DNA from: Dysgonomonas sp. 216
GTDB lineage: Bacteria; Bacteroidota; Bacteroidia; Bacteroidales; Dysgonomonadaceae
Length of the DNA: 64,000 nucleotides
Direction: 5' to 3'
Assembly: GCF_010501065.1 (NCBI RefSeq)
Contig: NZ_QVMM01000020.1
Location: 1-64,000, forward strand
Below the pieces are notes generated by a model. The model saw nothing but the letters and a program-made list of their open reading frames with translations. It searched no databases and was not told the DNA's origin. Each line of letters starts with the position of its first letter. Within the stretch, counting starts at the first letter, position 1. Shown piece by piece: positions 45,187 to 54,569 of this stretch. The position numbers and the translations under genes are program-made.

Positions 45187-47313
45187 ATGGCTGCATTACA
45201 GAAAATTAGAGATAAGTCGGGCCTTTTGGTCGGTGTTATAGCTGTGGCTCTTTTGGCTTTTGTTATTCCATGGAACGAAGTCATGGCGTTTTTCAATGAA
45301 TCTCCGAATAAAGCATTTGTTGTAGATGGAGAGTCTGTTACACCTCTAGAATATCAAAAAAGAGTGAATGAGCTTGTTGATTTTCAGGAAATGATGGGCA
45401 AACCTGTTGATGAAGCTACAAGAAACCAGATCTACGAGTATGTTTTCGAACAGATGGTAAAAGAAAAGATGCTGGATAGACAAGCTGAACTTTTGGGACT
45501 GGCTGTAACTCAGGATGAAATGAACGACATGGTTAATGGAGAAGATATTTCTCCGGTATTGACAGGTATGGGTTTGTTTAACGATCCTCAGACCGGACAA
45601 TTTAACCGTGAAGGAATGCTTAATTTTATCAATTTTGCGCAAACCGACATTAAATCGGTTCCTGCTGAGCAAAGAGAGCAATTGCAAATGATACAAAGGC
45701 AATGGGCTATGCTAAAAAATATGATGAAGTATAACCGTTTGGAAGAGAAATATATTGCTCTTGTTGCTGTTGCTGGATTAGTAAATGATGTAGATGCAAA
45801 AGAAAATTTCCAAGATTCGAAATATCGTTCGAATGTAGCTTATGTAATGGAGCATTATAATTCAATACCAGATTCTACTATATCCGTAAGTCAAAAAGAA
45901 ATAGATAATTTATACAAGCAACGTAAGAACAACTATAAAACGGATTATGATTCCAGAAAGGTTTCATACTTTGTTAAAAATATTTATCCAAGTGCCGATG
46001 ATATTGCCAAAGCTCAAAAAGAGATTGATGCAGTATACGAAAATTTGAAAACTACAACAAATCCGGCTTTATTAGCTGCCGATTATCCGGAAGTACCATA
46101 TTATGATGTATTCTTATCGGAACAATCTTTAGGAAATGAGGAGAAGGAATTTGTTAAGACTGCTGAAGTTGGCGATGTTAAAGCTCCTGTTAAAAGATCG
46201 GATGCATTCAAAGTAATGAAGTTAGTTGATAACACTGTGGCTCCAGACTCGGTTAAGTTACAGATGATAGTTTTACCAGAGGGTGAAGATAAAACTTTAG
46301 CTGAGGTAAGAACTGACAGTCTTTTAAATGTGCTTAAAGGAGGAAAAGATTTTGCTACAGTAGCAAACGAAATTAATCCGCAAGCAAATGGAGGAAATAT
46401 TGGTTGGGTTACTGAACAGATGTTAGCTTCGGCTGATGACGAACTTCTGAAAAAATGTTTCGAAACACCTAAAGGTGAAATAGCGAAACTTAATTTTAGA
46501 GGAATGATTCAGATTCTGAAAGTAGAAGACAGAACACGTCCTGTAACTAAATATAAAGTTGCTACAATTCAGGTGCCTATTGAGATTAGCGAAAAAACTC
46601 AAAATATTGTAGATTCTGAAATTAATCAGTTTATCGCAGAGAATGCTGATGGAAAAGAATTTGCTAAAAATGCAACAGAAAAAGGGTATAATTTAATATC
46701 AGATGCAACTGTATCGCCTCGTAGTTACAATATAGGTTCGATTGCTGATTCTAGACAAATTGTACAATGGGCTTTCAGAGAAGAAGTTGGTTCTATAAAG
46801 AAATTTGAAATAACAGCTAATAAGTCAAATCTTCGTGTTGTTGCACGTATCAACAGCAAAATAGATAAAGGATATATTCCGGTTTCTGAGGTTAACGATG
46901 CATTGAAAGCAGAGTTGATTAAAGATAAAAAAGCAGAGAAGATAATTACTGACCTTAAAGCTAAAAATATAACAAGTCTTGATGGATATGTTCAGGCTAT
47001 AGGTGCAGCAAGAGTTGATACTGTTAATTTCCTTAATTTCTCAACAGCTTCTATTTCAAAAGTTGGTCGTGAGCCTATTCTGAATGCTTATTCAGGTGTT
47101 GCTCCTGTTAATCAATTGGTAGGACCTGTAAAAGGAAATATTGGAGTATACATTCTGAAAGTATTGGATCGTACCGAACAAGATACAGAATATGATGCAT
47201 TGGCCATTAAACAAGGTTTGGATCAAAATCGTATCTATAGTATGATGGGACAAATATTTAATGTGCTGAAAGAAAAAATGGAGGTTGAAGATTATCGTAT
47301 AAGAATGTTTTAA
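45187..47313 (+). CDS. PpiD/SurA-type peptidyl-prolyl isomerase
   Basis: A 708-residue periplasmic foldase anchored by one N-terminal helix (residues about 14-32, GVIAVALLAFVIPW). The SurA-N-like region follows (residues 45-200), then a parvulin domain near 355-455 (LQMIVLPEGEDKTLAEVRTD, GGKDFATVANEINPQANGGNIGW). A second, less clear parvulin-like domain lies further on. It should help fold outer-membrane proteins. lptC lies 126 bases upstream; a near-consensus TATCTTCG lies between, so it could also have its own promoter. Confidence 0.88.
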   Translation: MAALQKIRDKSGLLVGVIAVALLAFVIPWNEVMAFFNESPNKAFVVDGESVTPLEYQKRVNELVDFQEMMGKPVDEATRNQIYEYVFEQMVKEKMLDRQAELLGLAVTQDEMNDMVNGEDISPVLTGMGLFNDPQTGQFNREGMLNFINFAQTDIKSVPAEQREQLQMIQRQWAMLKNMMKYNRLEEKYIALVAVAGLVNDVDAKENFQDSKYRSNVAYVMEHYNSIPDSTISVSQKEIDNLYKQRKNNYKTDYDSRKVSYFVKNIYPSADDIAKAQKEIDAVYENLKTTTNPALLAADYPEVPYYDVFLSEQSLGNEEKEFVKTAEVGDVKAPVKRSDAFKVMKLVDNTVAPDSVKLQMIVLPEGEDKTLAEVRTDSLLNVLKGGKDFATVANEINPQANGGNIGWVTEQMLASADDELLKKCFETPKGEIAKLNFRGMIQILKVEDRTRPVTKYKVATIQVPIEISEKTQNIVDSEINQFIAENADGKEFAKNATEKGYNLISDATVSPRSYNIGSIADSRQIVQWAFREEVGSIKKFEITANKSNLRVVARINSKIDKGYIPVSEVNDALKAELIKDKKAEKIITDLKAKNITSLDGYVQAIGAARVDTVNFLNFSTASISKVGREPILNAYSGVAPVNQLVGPVKGNIGVYILKVLDRTEQDTEYDALAIKQGLDQNRIYSMMGQIFNVLKEKMEVEDYRIRMF

Positions 47314-47349
47314 GCATTATATCATCTATAAAGAAAATATTTGAGTAAT

Positions 47350-47387
47350 AAAACCCGTAGGATTTCAAACCCTACGGGTTTTGTTTT
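47350..47387 (+). terminator. Terminator after the ppiD-like gene
   Basis: A perfect 12-bp stem (AAAACCCGTAGG and its complement, 9-nt loop) followed by TTTTG and TTTT. Confidence 0.85.
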
Positions 47388-47440
47388 ATCCTTTTTTAAT
47401 TAACTTCGTCATTGGGTTTTAGAAACAACAACTGACACAG

Positions 47441-49351
47441 ATGCAGGATATATATCACAAAATATTATATAAATATTGGGGATACACATCTTTTCGGCCT
47501 TTGCAGGAGGATATAATACATTCTATTGCTGAAGGTTATGACACGTTAGGGCTTATGCCAACCGGAGGAGGAAAATCTCTTACATTTCAGGTTCCTGCCA
47601 TGGCAAAGCAGGGTATTTGTATTGTTATAACTCCCTTGATTGCTCTTATGAAAGATCAGGTTGATAATCTGAAAGCCAGAGGGATAAAAGCATTGGCTGT
47701 TTATTCAGGAATGACTCGTCAGGAAATTATAACCACATTGGAAAATGCTATTCTTGGCGATTACAAATTTTTATATATATCACCGGAACGATTAGGCACA
47801 GATTTGTTTTTATCGAAACTTAAAAGTATGGATGTTTGTATGCTGGTGGTTGACGAAGCTCACTGTATATCTCAATGGGGATACGATTTTCGTCCATCAT
47901 ATATGAACATTGTAGATATCCGTAATTATTTTCCTGAAATACCTATATTAGCTTTAACTGCGACGGCTACACCGGAGGTGGTGACAGATATACAGAAAAG
48001 CTTAAAATTTAGAAAAGAGAATGTATTCAGAAAGAGCTTTTTAAGGTCTAATCTTGCTTATATTGTTTATAACACCGAAAATAAGATCGGTGCATTAATG
48101 AAAATTCTGAATAAATATCAGGGATCGTCTATTGTGTATGTTCGTAGCAGGCAGCGAACAAAGGAATTTGCTCAGGATTTGCAAAAGGCGGGTTATTCGG
48201 CCGATTTTTATCATGCAGGCTTAAGCGGAGAAGAGAAAAGCAGAAAACAAAATGCTTGGAAAAACAATATGTGTCGTATAATGGTCACAACCAATGCTTT
48301 TGGAATGGGAATAGATAAGCCGGATGTACGGTTAGTTGTTCATATGGATTTGCCTAATGCAATTGAAGAATATTTTCAGGAAGCGGGTAGGGCAGGTCGG
48401 GATGAAGAAGATTCTTATGCTGTTATACTCTATTCGCGTCCTGATTCTACAAAACTGAAGAAGCGGATAGCAGACGAATTTCCTGAGCGAGATTTCATTT
48501 TACAAGTATATGAACATCTTGCATATTTTCTACAAGTTGCAGAGGGTGCAGGATTTGATAGGGTATTCGATTTTAATCTACATCAGTTTTGTCATGTTTA
48601 TAAGTATCCCATACTTCCTACTCATAATGCATTGAAAATTCTCGATTTGGCAGGATATATTGAATATACTGAAGAAATAGATAATCGATCGAGGCTTATT
48701 TTTACAGTATATCGGGACGAACTGTATAATATAGAGCTTGAAAAAGGGTATGACTTGTTAATAAATACAATTTTACGTTTATATACTGGCCTTTTTACGG
48801 ATTATGCAACAATTGATGAAGCTGCAGTTGCCGTTAGAATGGGTAAAGACAGAAAAGATGTTTATGAAATGCTGAAAATTCTGTCGAAACGAAAAATTAT
48901 AGATTATATTCCTCATAAGAAAACTCCATTAATTGTATACACTTCTCCACGAGTTGATATTCGTCATGTGAGTATTCCGAAAAAAGTATACGAAGACCGA
49001 AAAAGCAGATTTAAACTTCGTATTGAGGCTATGACCGAATATGTAGAGCGTATGGATGTCTGCAGGAGCAGGTTGTTGCTTAATTATTTTGGAGAAGAAA
49101 ATTCAATTGACTGCGGACGATGCGATGTTTGCTTATCTCGTCGTAGAACAATATTGGACGAAAATGAGTTTGTTGCTATTCGGACAGAGATTACAAATAT
49201 ACTGTTGCAAGAGGATATGACCTTGAACAAATTGCTTGAGCTAATTAATACATTTGAGGTTTCGAAGGTAAAGGATGTTTTACGTTTGCTTATTGACGAA
49301 AAATATATTGTTATTAGCCTTGATAAACTTAGCTTGAAAGCAGACCGATAA
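47441..49351 (+). CDS. recQ: ATP-dependent DNA helicase RecQ
   Basis: RecQ unwinds DNA 3' to 5' in recombination and repair. The 636-residue protein has Walker A MPTGGGKS near residue 41, the DEAH box VVDEAHCISQWG near residue 138, helicase motif V/VI (TNAFGMGIDKPDVR and QEAGRAGRD), and the RecQ zinc site with four Cys (MDVCRSRL then DCGRCDVC). A winged-helix region lies between them. I do not see a clear HRDC domain at the C-terminus, which is otherwise short. Confidence 0.95.
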   Translation: MQDIYHKILYKYWGYTSFRPLQEDIIHSIAEGYDTLGLMPTGGGKSLTFQVPAMAKQGICIVITPLIALMKDQVDNLKARGIKALAVYSGMTRQEIITTLENAILGDYKFLYISPERLGTDLFLSKLKSMDVCMLVVDEAHCISQWGYDFRPSYMNIVDIRNYFPEIPILALTATATPEVVTDIQKSLKFRKENVFRKSFLRSNLAYIVYNTENKIGALMKILNKYQGSSIVYVRSRQRTKEFAQDLQKAGYSADFYHAGLSGEEKSRKQNAWKNNMCRIMVTTNAFGMGIDKPDVRLVVHMDLPNAIEEYFQEAGRAGRDEEDSYAVILYSRPDSTKLKKRIADEFPERDFILQVYEHLAYFLQVAEGAGFDRVFDFNLHQFCHVYKYPILPTHNALKILDLAGYIEYTEEIDNRSRLIFTVYRDELYNIELEKGYDLLINTILRLYTGLFTDYATIDEAAVAVRMGKDRKDVYEMLKILSKRKIIDYIPHKKTPLIVYTSPRVDIRHVSIPKKVYEDRKSRFKLRIEAMTEYVERMDVCRSRLLLNYFGEENSIDCGRCDVCLSRRRTILDENEFVAIRTEITNILLQEDMTLNKLLELINTFEVSKVKDVLRLLIDEKYIVISLDKLSLKADR

Positions 49352-49382
49352 CTGATTATATATACTTAAGAATCTATAGAAA

Positions 49383-49420
49383 AAAAATAGGGTGAACTCG
49401 TTATGGTTCACCCTATTTTT
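49383..49420. terminator. Bidirectional terminator between recQ and secDF
   Basis: A perfect 15-bp stem (AAAAATAGGGTGAAC and its complement, 8-nt loop) with A-runs on the left and T-runs on the right, so it can stop transcription from either side. It lies between the two convergent genes. Confidence 0.85.
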
Positions 49421-49437
49421 ATAATATACCAGTATAT

Positions 49438-52371
49438 TTATTTTTTATCCTCTTTGTGATCTTTCTTTGCCAACATTTTGTAAGCAATAGGGCTTGCAAT
49501 GAATAGCGAAGAATAGCTACCTAAGAAAATACCGATAAACAATGCGAAGGTAAAACTACGGATTGTTTCGCCACCTAAGATGAAGATACATAATACAACA
49601 ATCATAGAACTTAGAGTTGTATTTAATGTACGTGTGATGGTAGTATTCAACGATTCGTTCATTATACTGAATGAGTCGCGTTTTGGGTATAGTTTTCTAA
49701 ATTCACGAACACGGTCGAAAATTACAACCTTATCGTTAATCGAATAACCCACAACCGTAAGTACTGCAGCTATAAATGTTTGGTCTACCTCCATAGAGAA
49801 TGGCATTATCTTATGGAAGAATGAGTAGATAAATATAACTATTGCAGCATCGTGCGCAACAGCAGCAAATGTACCTATAGAGAATGCAAGGTCGCGGAAA
49901 CGGATAAGGATGTATAAAGCCATACAGATAATTGCAGCAATAACAGCAAACGTTGCATCAACTTGCATATCTTTAGCCATACTAGCTTCAACTTTCTGAG
50001 AACTTTGAATATGCTCGTCAATAGAAGCTCCCGGTTTCATATAACCTTTAAGTGCGCTGTTTAATTTTTCTCTTATTTCAAGTTCAACATCCTCGCCTTT
50101 ATCATCAATTTTGTAGTTGGTTGTAATACGAACCTGATTGCTTGATCCTATTGTAATAACACGAACAGTAGCTCCTTCGAACGATGGTATAAGTGTTTGC
50201 TCCATCTGAGCTGTTTTAATAGGCTCGTCAAAGCGTACTACATAGTTACGTCCACCAGTGAAATCAATACCTTGGTTAAGCCCTAAAGTAAATATAGAGG
50301 CTATTCCGGCAACGATAACGGCTAGCGAAATGATAATAGCTTTCTTACTTGCTTTTAAGAAGTTGTATTTAGTGTCAACCAGCAGGTTTTTAGTAATGGA
50401 TGTACAGAAAGTTAAGTTTGTAAATTTACCTTTCGAGAATCCCCATTCGTAAACCAAACGAGTCATAAATACAGCAGTAAAGAACGATGCAGAAATACCT
50501 ATAATTAAAGTGGTTGCAAAACCTCTTATTGGTCCTGTACCGAAATATATAAGTATAGCAGCAGTTATGATTGAAGTAAGGTTGGCATCGAAAATTGCAG
50601 AGAAAGCATGTTTGTAACCATCCATCACTGCAGCACGAATACTTTTACCTCCTCTTATTTCCTCTCTGGTACGTTCGTAAATAAGTACATTCGCGTCAAC
50701 AGCCATAGCTAAAGTAAGTACAAGACCGGCAATACCGGGCAATGTCATTACAGCATGGAACGATGCAAGTATACCCATCGTAAAGAATAGGTTAAGAATC
50801 AATGCGCCGTTGGCAATCATACCCGGAATAAATCCGTAAGCCAAGCACATGTATATCATTAGTACAATAAGAGCAATAATAAAGGATATAACACCCGAGT
50901 TGATAGCTTCTTGTCCAAGTGATGGACCAACTATATCTTCTTGTATGATGCGGATTCCTGCTTTCATTTTACCCGATTTCAATACATTCTCCAAGTCTTT
51001 AGCTTCTTGGACAGTAAAGTTTCCGGTAATTTGAGAATTTCCTCCCTCAATTTTGTTTTGAACACTAGGTGCAGAGTATACCGATCCGTCAAGTACGATT
51101 GCTATAGCTCCCGGCTGACCTAAGTTAGGATCGTTTTTCTTCTTGGCTTCAATATCTGTGATGTTAGCCCATCTTTTAGCACCGGTAGAGTTCATTTGCA
51201 TGCTAACACCCCAGGCCGAACCTCCGTCAGCAACTTGGTCTGCTTTAGCCGAAACAATAACATCGCCATCTAAAGCCGGACCTTTTTTAGTTCCGTCGCC
51301 ACGTAAAGTGTAAAGTTGGAAGTAAGTTTCTTTTTTATCGGTTGGTTTAAAGCCCCATTTAAATTTCAAATCGCTGGGATATGCATCTTTAAAACGAGCG
51401 ATGATAGCATTAACGGCTGCAGTATCATTTTTATGAACTAAAGCGAATGCTGCTCCTCCTACTGCATATTCTTTCTTCGGATCTTGCAATTGTTCAGGTT
51501 TAGCAAAGTAAGCCTGAATATTTTTATTAAATCCTAAATCTTTTACAGACTGAACTTTAATAGAATCTGTTTGAGTAGAATCGGATACCGATTTGTTTGC
51601 CAATATTAAAAGCTCTCCCGACTTTATATCCAGATTGGTTATATACTGTTGGGCCTCTGATTGGCTATATGTTTTCCAGAATTCGAGATTTGCACTTCCC
51701 TGAAGTAGTTTTTTTACACGTTCGGGGTCTTTTATACCCGGAAGCTCAATGAGAATACGGTCAGACCTGTTTTGTAGTTTTTGAATATTAGGAGCAACAA
51801 CACCAAATCCGTCGATACGCGTACGAAGTACATTCACCGAATTGTCAGTTACACCTTTGAGCTCTCTTTCCAGAACATCTTTAACTTTGTTGTTATCGTC
51901 AGTAGATTCAATATCGGCTACTTTCGAGCTAAATACGTTAGCTAAACGTGCATTGCTGTTTATCGCTTGATATTTTTCTACAAAAAGAGTAAGGAAATCT
52001 TTGCTACTACCTTTTTGGTTTTCAGCCGAAGCTTCTTGCAAAGCCTGAATGAACTGAGGGTCGTCTTCGTTACCTAGCGAGCGTAATACTGCCGAAGCAT
52101 CTACTTCGAGAATAACGTTCATACCACCTTTAAGATCCAGTCCTAAACCGATTTCTTTATCTCTACACTCATTTAAAGTGTAACCGAAAATAGGGTATAC
52201 AACTTCCGTTGCTAACGAGTCAAGATATTGACTCTCTGCCTTCAGGTCGCCGTTGGCATATTCTTTGGCTTTGTTTTCATAGTGTCTGGTTACAAAAGTA
52301 AAAGACAAGTAATAAAGACAAACCAACGTCAATAAAACGGCAAAAACCTTTACAAATCCTTTGTTTTGCAT
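49438..52371 (-). CDS. secDF: Protein translocase subunit SecDF (fused)
   Basis: A 977-residue fusion of SecD and SecF, which use the proton-motive force to pull secreted proteins through SecYEG. The SecD half has GLDLKGGMNVILEVDAS near residue 75, the P1 periplasmic domain and the membrane motif VLTLAMAVDANVLIYERTREE. The SecF half begins near residue 660 with LGLNQGIDFTGGRNY and contains VVGYSINDKVVIFDRVREF. Twelve membrane helices are expected. Fused SecDF is usual in Bacteroidota. It has an unusually long leader (see findings). Confidence 0.97.
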   Translation of the reverse strand: MQNKGFVKVFAVLLTLVCLYYLSFTFVTRHYENKAKEYANGDLKAESQYLDSLATEVVYPIFGYTLNECRDKEIGLGLDLKGGMNVILEVDASAVLRSLGNEDDPQFIQALQEASAENQKGSSKDFLTLFVEKYQAINSNARLANVFSSKVADIESTDDNNKVKDVLERELKGVTDNSVNVLRTRIDGFGVVAPNIQKLQNRSDRILIELPGIKDPERVKKLLQGSANLEFWKTYSQSEAQQYITNLDIKSGELLILANKSVSDSTQTDSIKVQSVKDLGFNKNIQAYFAKPEQLQDPKKEYAVGGAAFALVHKNDTAAVNAIIARFKDAYPSDLKFKWGFKPTDKKETYFQLYTLRGDGTKKGPALDGDVIVSAKADQVADGGSAWGVSMQMNSTGAKRWANITDIEAKKKNDPNLGQPGAIAIVLDGSVYSAPSVQNKIEGGNSQITGNFTVQEAKDLENVLKSGKMKAGIRIIQEDIVGPSLGQEAINSGVISFIIALIVLMIYMCLAYGFIPGMIANGALILNLFFTMGILASFHAVMTLPGIAGLVLTLAMAVDANVLIYERTREEIRGGKSIRAAVMDGYKHAFSAIFDANLTSIITAAILIYFGTGPIRGFATTLIIGISASFFTAVFMTRLVYEWGFSKGKFTNLTFCTSITKNLLVDTKYNFLKASKKAIIISLAVIVAGIASIFTLGLNQGIDFTGGRNYVVRFDEPIKTAQMEQTLIPSFEGATVRVITIGSSNQVRITTNYKIDDKGEDVELEIREKLNSALKGYMKPGASIDEHIQSSQKVEASMAKDMQVDATFAVIAAIICMALYILIRFRDLAFSIGTFAAVAHDAAIVIFIYSFFHKIMPFSMEVDQTFIAAVLTVVGYSINDKVVIFDRVREFRKLYPKRDSFSIMNESLNTTITRTLNTTLSSMIVVLCIFILGGETIRSFTFALFIGIFLGSYSSLFIASPIAYKMLAKKDHKEDKK

Positions 52372-52430
52372 TTTAGATTTTACTTTATTATTTTAATGGT
52401 TATTATTTGTTTAATTTACAATATTTTGCT

Positions 52431-52490
52431 TTAAACATTACCCGATGCTGCATATTGGCGATTGACACATAAGAAGTGGTTGTTTTCCAT
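52431..52490 (-). CDS. Possible short ORF in the secDF leader
   Basis: A 19-codon ORF (MENNHFLCVNRQYAASGNV) that starts about 15 nt after the predicted transcription start and stops 59 nt before secDF. It resembles no arrest peptide known to me and has no membrane segment. Could be chance. Confidence 0.25.
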   Translation of the reverse strand: MENNHFLCVNRQYAASGNV

Positions 52491-52511
52491 ATACACAAGC
52501 TTCCGAGCCTG

Positions 52512-52545
52512 CAAATATAATCTTTTATCTTTTAAATATTGCAAA
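52512..52545 (-). promoter_or_regulatory. Promoter of secDF
   Basis: On the minus strand: TTTG (52545-52542), 22 bases, then TATATTTG (52519-52512). Both boxes match; the spacer is 2-3 bases longer than usual. It predicts a 5' untranslated leader of about 130 nt. Confidence 0.55.
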
Positions 52546-52633
52546 TAAGTCAGATATTTTGGTAAGTTTGTATACATTACTATTACATAAAGTGAGGTTT
52601 TAGTCAGATATTGATAATTGTTGATATAAAGAG

Positions 52634-53011
52634 ATGTTAAAACAGGTATTGTTTGTTGGTTTGGGGGGTGGTATTGGAAGTATTTTGCGCTATATAGTGT
52701 CTTTTTATACTGCAAAATTTTATGTTGGTAGTTTTCCCATAGCTACATTTTTCGTTAATATATTAGGATGCTTTCTGATAGGGCTTTTGTCGGGGCTATT
52801 GGCAGGACACTTTCCTGTAAATGCAAATCTGAAATTGTTATTAATAACAGGTTTTTGTGGTGGTTATACAACTTTCTCTACATTTGCGTTGGAGAATCTG
52901 AATTTGCTCGAATACAATCATATCGCAACAATGGTTATATATATATTGGCGAGTGTTGTTTTAGGCATAACAGCAGTATGGCTTGGTATTTATTGGGGTA
53001 GTGCATTATAA
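52634..53011 (+). CDS. crcB: Fluoride channel CrcB/Fluc
   Basis: A 125-residue, four-helix membrane protein that exports fluoride as an antiparallel dimer. The family signature GFCGGYTTFSTFALE is present (residues about 74-88), as is the early GGGIGSILRY with its conserved Arg. Length is normal. I see no fluoride riboswitch in the upstream 260 bases. TAAGTTTG at 52563-52570 may be the -7 element. Confidence 0.93.
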   Translation: MLKQVLFVGLGGGIGSILRYIVSFYTAKFYVGSFPIATFFVNILGCFLIGLLSGLLAGHFPVNANLKLLLITGFCGGYTTFSTFALENLNLLEYNHIATMVIYILASVVLGITAVWLGIYWGSAL

Positions 53012-53148
53012 TATATGCATGAAGTGGCAGGGTAATGAGTAAGATATTGTGACTGAGGTACGAGTGTTGTGAAAATGCAAAGGTTAACGAGAGTATAGTT
53101 TTACGGAATAAAGATTGTAGAATAAAATAAAAAATATTCAGCTATTTA

Positions 53149-53178
53149 TTTGTATGTTCTGATTTTTTTTTAATTTTG
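53149..53178 (+). promoter_or_regulatory. Promoter of the trp operon
   Basis: TTTG (53149-53152), 18 bases, then TAATTTTG (53171-53178). It matches the Bacteroidota consensus and predicts a start near 53185, about 15 bases before the leader peptide ATG. Confidence 0.7.
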
Positions 53179-53200
53179 CATTATCAAAAAGATACAGGAA

Positions 53201-53260
53201 ATGAATTTTCAATTGACAAATACATATTGGTGGTGGTGCTTACAACTTCAAAAGTCGTGA
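53201..53260 (+). CDS. trpL: trp operon leader peptide
   Basis: A 19-residue ORF, M-N-F-Q-L-T-N-T-Y-W-W-W-C-L-Q-L-Q-K-S, with three adjacent UGG codons at 53228-53236. Nothing else in the window has Trp codons in such a run in so short an ORF. It lies between the trp promoter and a terminator, in front of trpB. A ribosome stalled at the Trp codons would leave 53256-53271 free to pair with the terminator region. The stop codon (53258-53260) lies inside that same segment, so a ribosome reaching the end would cover it. Confidence 0.85.
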   Translation: MNFQLTNTYWWWCLQLQKS

Positions 53261-53307
53261 GCCGTTCTAGGTATGTATAAAAAAGAAAGTTTATTATAAT
53301 AATACAT

Positions 53308-53346
53308 AAAGCCTATCGTTCTCACGGTAGGCTTTTTCTTTTTTAG
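53308..53346 (+). terminator. trp attenuator terminator
   Basis: An 11-bp stem (AAAGCCTATCG with CGGTAGGCTTT, one G-U pair), 6-nt loop TTCTCA, then TTCTTTTTT. The competing antiterminator pairs CGTGAG (53256-53261) with CTCACG (53321-53326) and TAGG (53268-53271) with CCTA (53312-53315). The two structures exclude each other. Confidence 0.8.
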
Positions 53347-53374
53347 TGTGGCAAAAAATAAAAGAAATATATAA

Positions 53375-54568
53375 ATGGAAAAATTTAGAGTAGACGAAAA
53401 CGGTTTTTACGGAGAATTTGGGGGTGCATATATTCCTGAAATATTATACGATAATGTTGAGAATTTGAAAAATGCATATCTGAAAATATTGGATGATGAA
53501 TTGTTTCAAAAAGAATATAACGATTTATTACGCGATTATGTAGGACGTCCGACTCCTTTGTATTTAACCCGAAGGTTATCGGATAAATACGGATGCAAAA
53601 TATATTTAAAGCGGGAAGACTTGAACCACACGGGGGCACACAAAATAAATAATACAATTGGGCAAATATTATTAGCACGTCGTATGGGTAAAACCCGTAT
53701 TATTGCCGAAACCGGAGCCGGACAACATGGCGTTGCAACAGCTACAGTTTGTGCACTGATGAATATGGAATGTGTGGTGTATATGGGAAAAACTGATATT
53801 GAACGTCAACATCTGAATGTTCAGAAAATGGAAATGTTGGGAGCTACAGTAATACCTGTTACCAGTGGAAATATGACTCTGAAAGATGCAACTAATGAAG
53901 CAATTCGCGACTGGTGTTGTAATCCGTCGGATACTTATTATATTATTGGCTCAGTAGTCGGACCTCATCCGTACCCCGATATGGTGGCACGCCTGCAATC
54001 GGTTATTAGCGAAGAAACTCGTAAGCAACTTCTTGAAAAAGAAGGGCGTGAAACACCAGACTATGTGATAGCATGTGTTGGAGGTGGCAGTAATGCTGCC
54101 GGAATGGTATATCATTTTTTGGATGAACCTAATGTAAAAATAATTCTAGCCGAAGCCGGAGGAAAGGGCGTAAATTCAGGCGAGTCGGCTGCTACTATAC
54201 AGCTTGGCAAAAAGGGAATTATACATGGTAGTAAAACACTGATAATGCAGTCGGAAGACGGACAAATTGAAGAACCTTATTCAATATCGGCAGGTTTGGA
54301 TTATCCGGGAATAGGGCCTATGCATGCGCATCTTGTAAAATCGGGGCGCTCGGAGGTATTAGCTATTGATGACGATGAAGCTATCGAAGCTGCTTTTGAA
54401 TTGACAGCCTTGGAGGGTATTATTCCTGCTATAGAATCGGCTCATGCTTTAGGAGTTTTAAAGAAGAAAACATTTAAGCCCGATGACGTTGTAGTACTTT
54501 GTCTTTCGGGGCGTGGCGATAAGGACATGGAAACTTATGTTCGTTTAAAAGAAGAAGGAGGCTTTTAA
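53375..54568 (+). CDS. trpB: Tryptophan synthase beta chain (TrpB1)
   Basis: TrpB joins indole and serine with pyridoxal phosphate. The 397-residue protein has the Schiff-base Lys90 in [14 protein letters not shown] and the phosphate-binding [17 protein letters not shown] near residue 79 and the C-terminal LSGRGDKD agree with TrpB1, which works with TrpA. It is the first structural gene of the operon, right behind the attenuator, while trpA is the last. Confidence 0.97.
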   Translation: MEKFRVDENGFYGEFGGAYIPEILYDNVENLKNAYLKILDDELFQKEYNDLLRDYVGRPTPLYLTRRLSDKYGCKIYLKREDLNHTGAHKINNTIGQILLARRMGKTRIIAETGAGQHGVATATVCALMNMECVVYMGKTDIERQHLNVQKMEMLGATVIPVTSGNMTLKDATNEAIRDWCCNPSDTYYIIGSVVGPHPYPDMVARLQSVISEETRKQLLEKEGRETPDYVIACVGGGSNAAGMVYHFLDEPNVKIILAEAGGKGVNSGESAATIQLGKKGIIHGSKTLIMQSEDGQIEEPYSISAGLDYPGIGPMHAHLVKSGRSEVLAIDDDEAIEAAFELTALEGIIPAIESAHALGVLKKKTFKPDDVVVLCLSGRGDKDMETYVRLKEEGGF

Positions 54569-54569
54569 A

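Noticed and set aside
52372..52633. Fluoride riboswitch upstream of crcB
   Set aside because: The conserved crcB RNA motif (pseudoknot with GGxGAUGG-like start) is not seen. Only a possible -7 box was found.
52431..52715. A 94-codon open frame on the minus strand overlapping the crcB start
   Set aside because: It would run head-on into crcB and through the secDF promoter. Only its last 19 codons could be in the secDF transcript.
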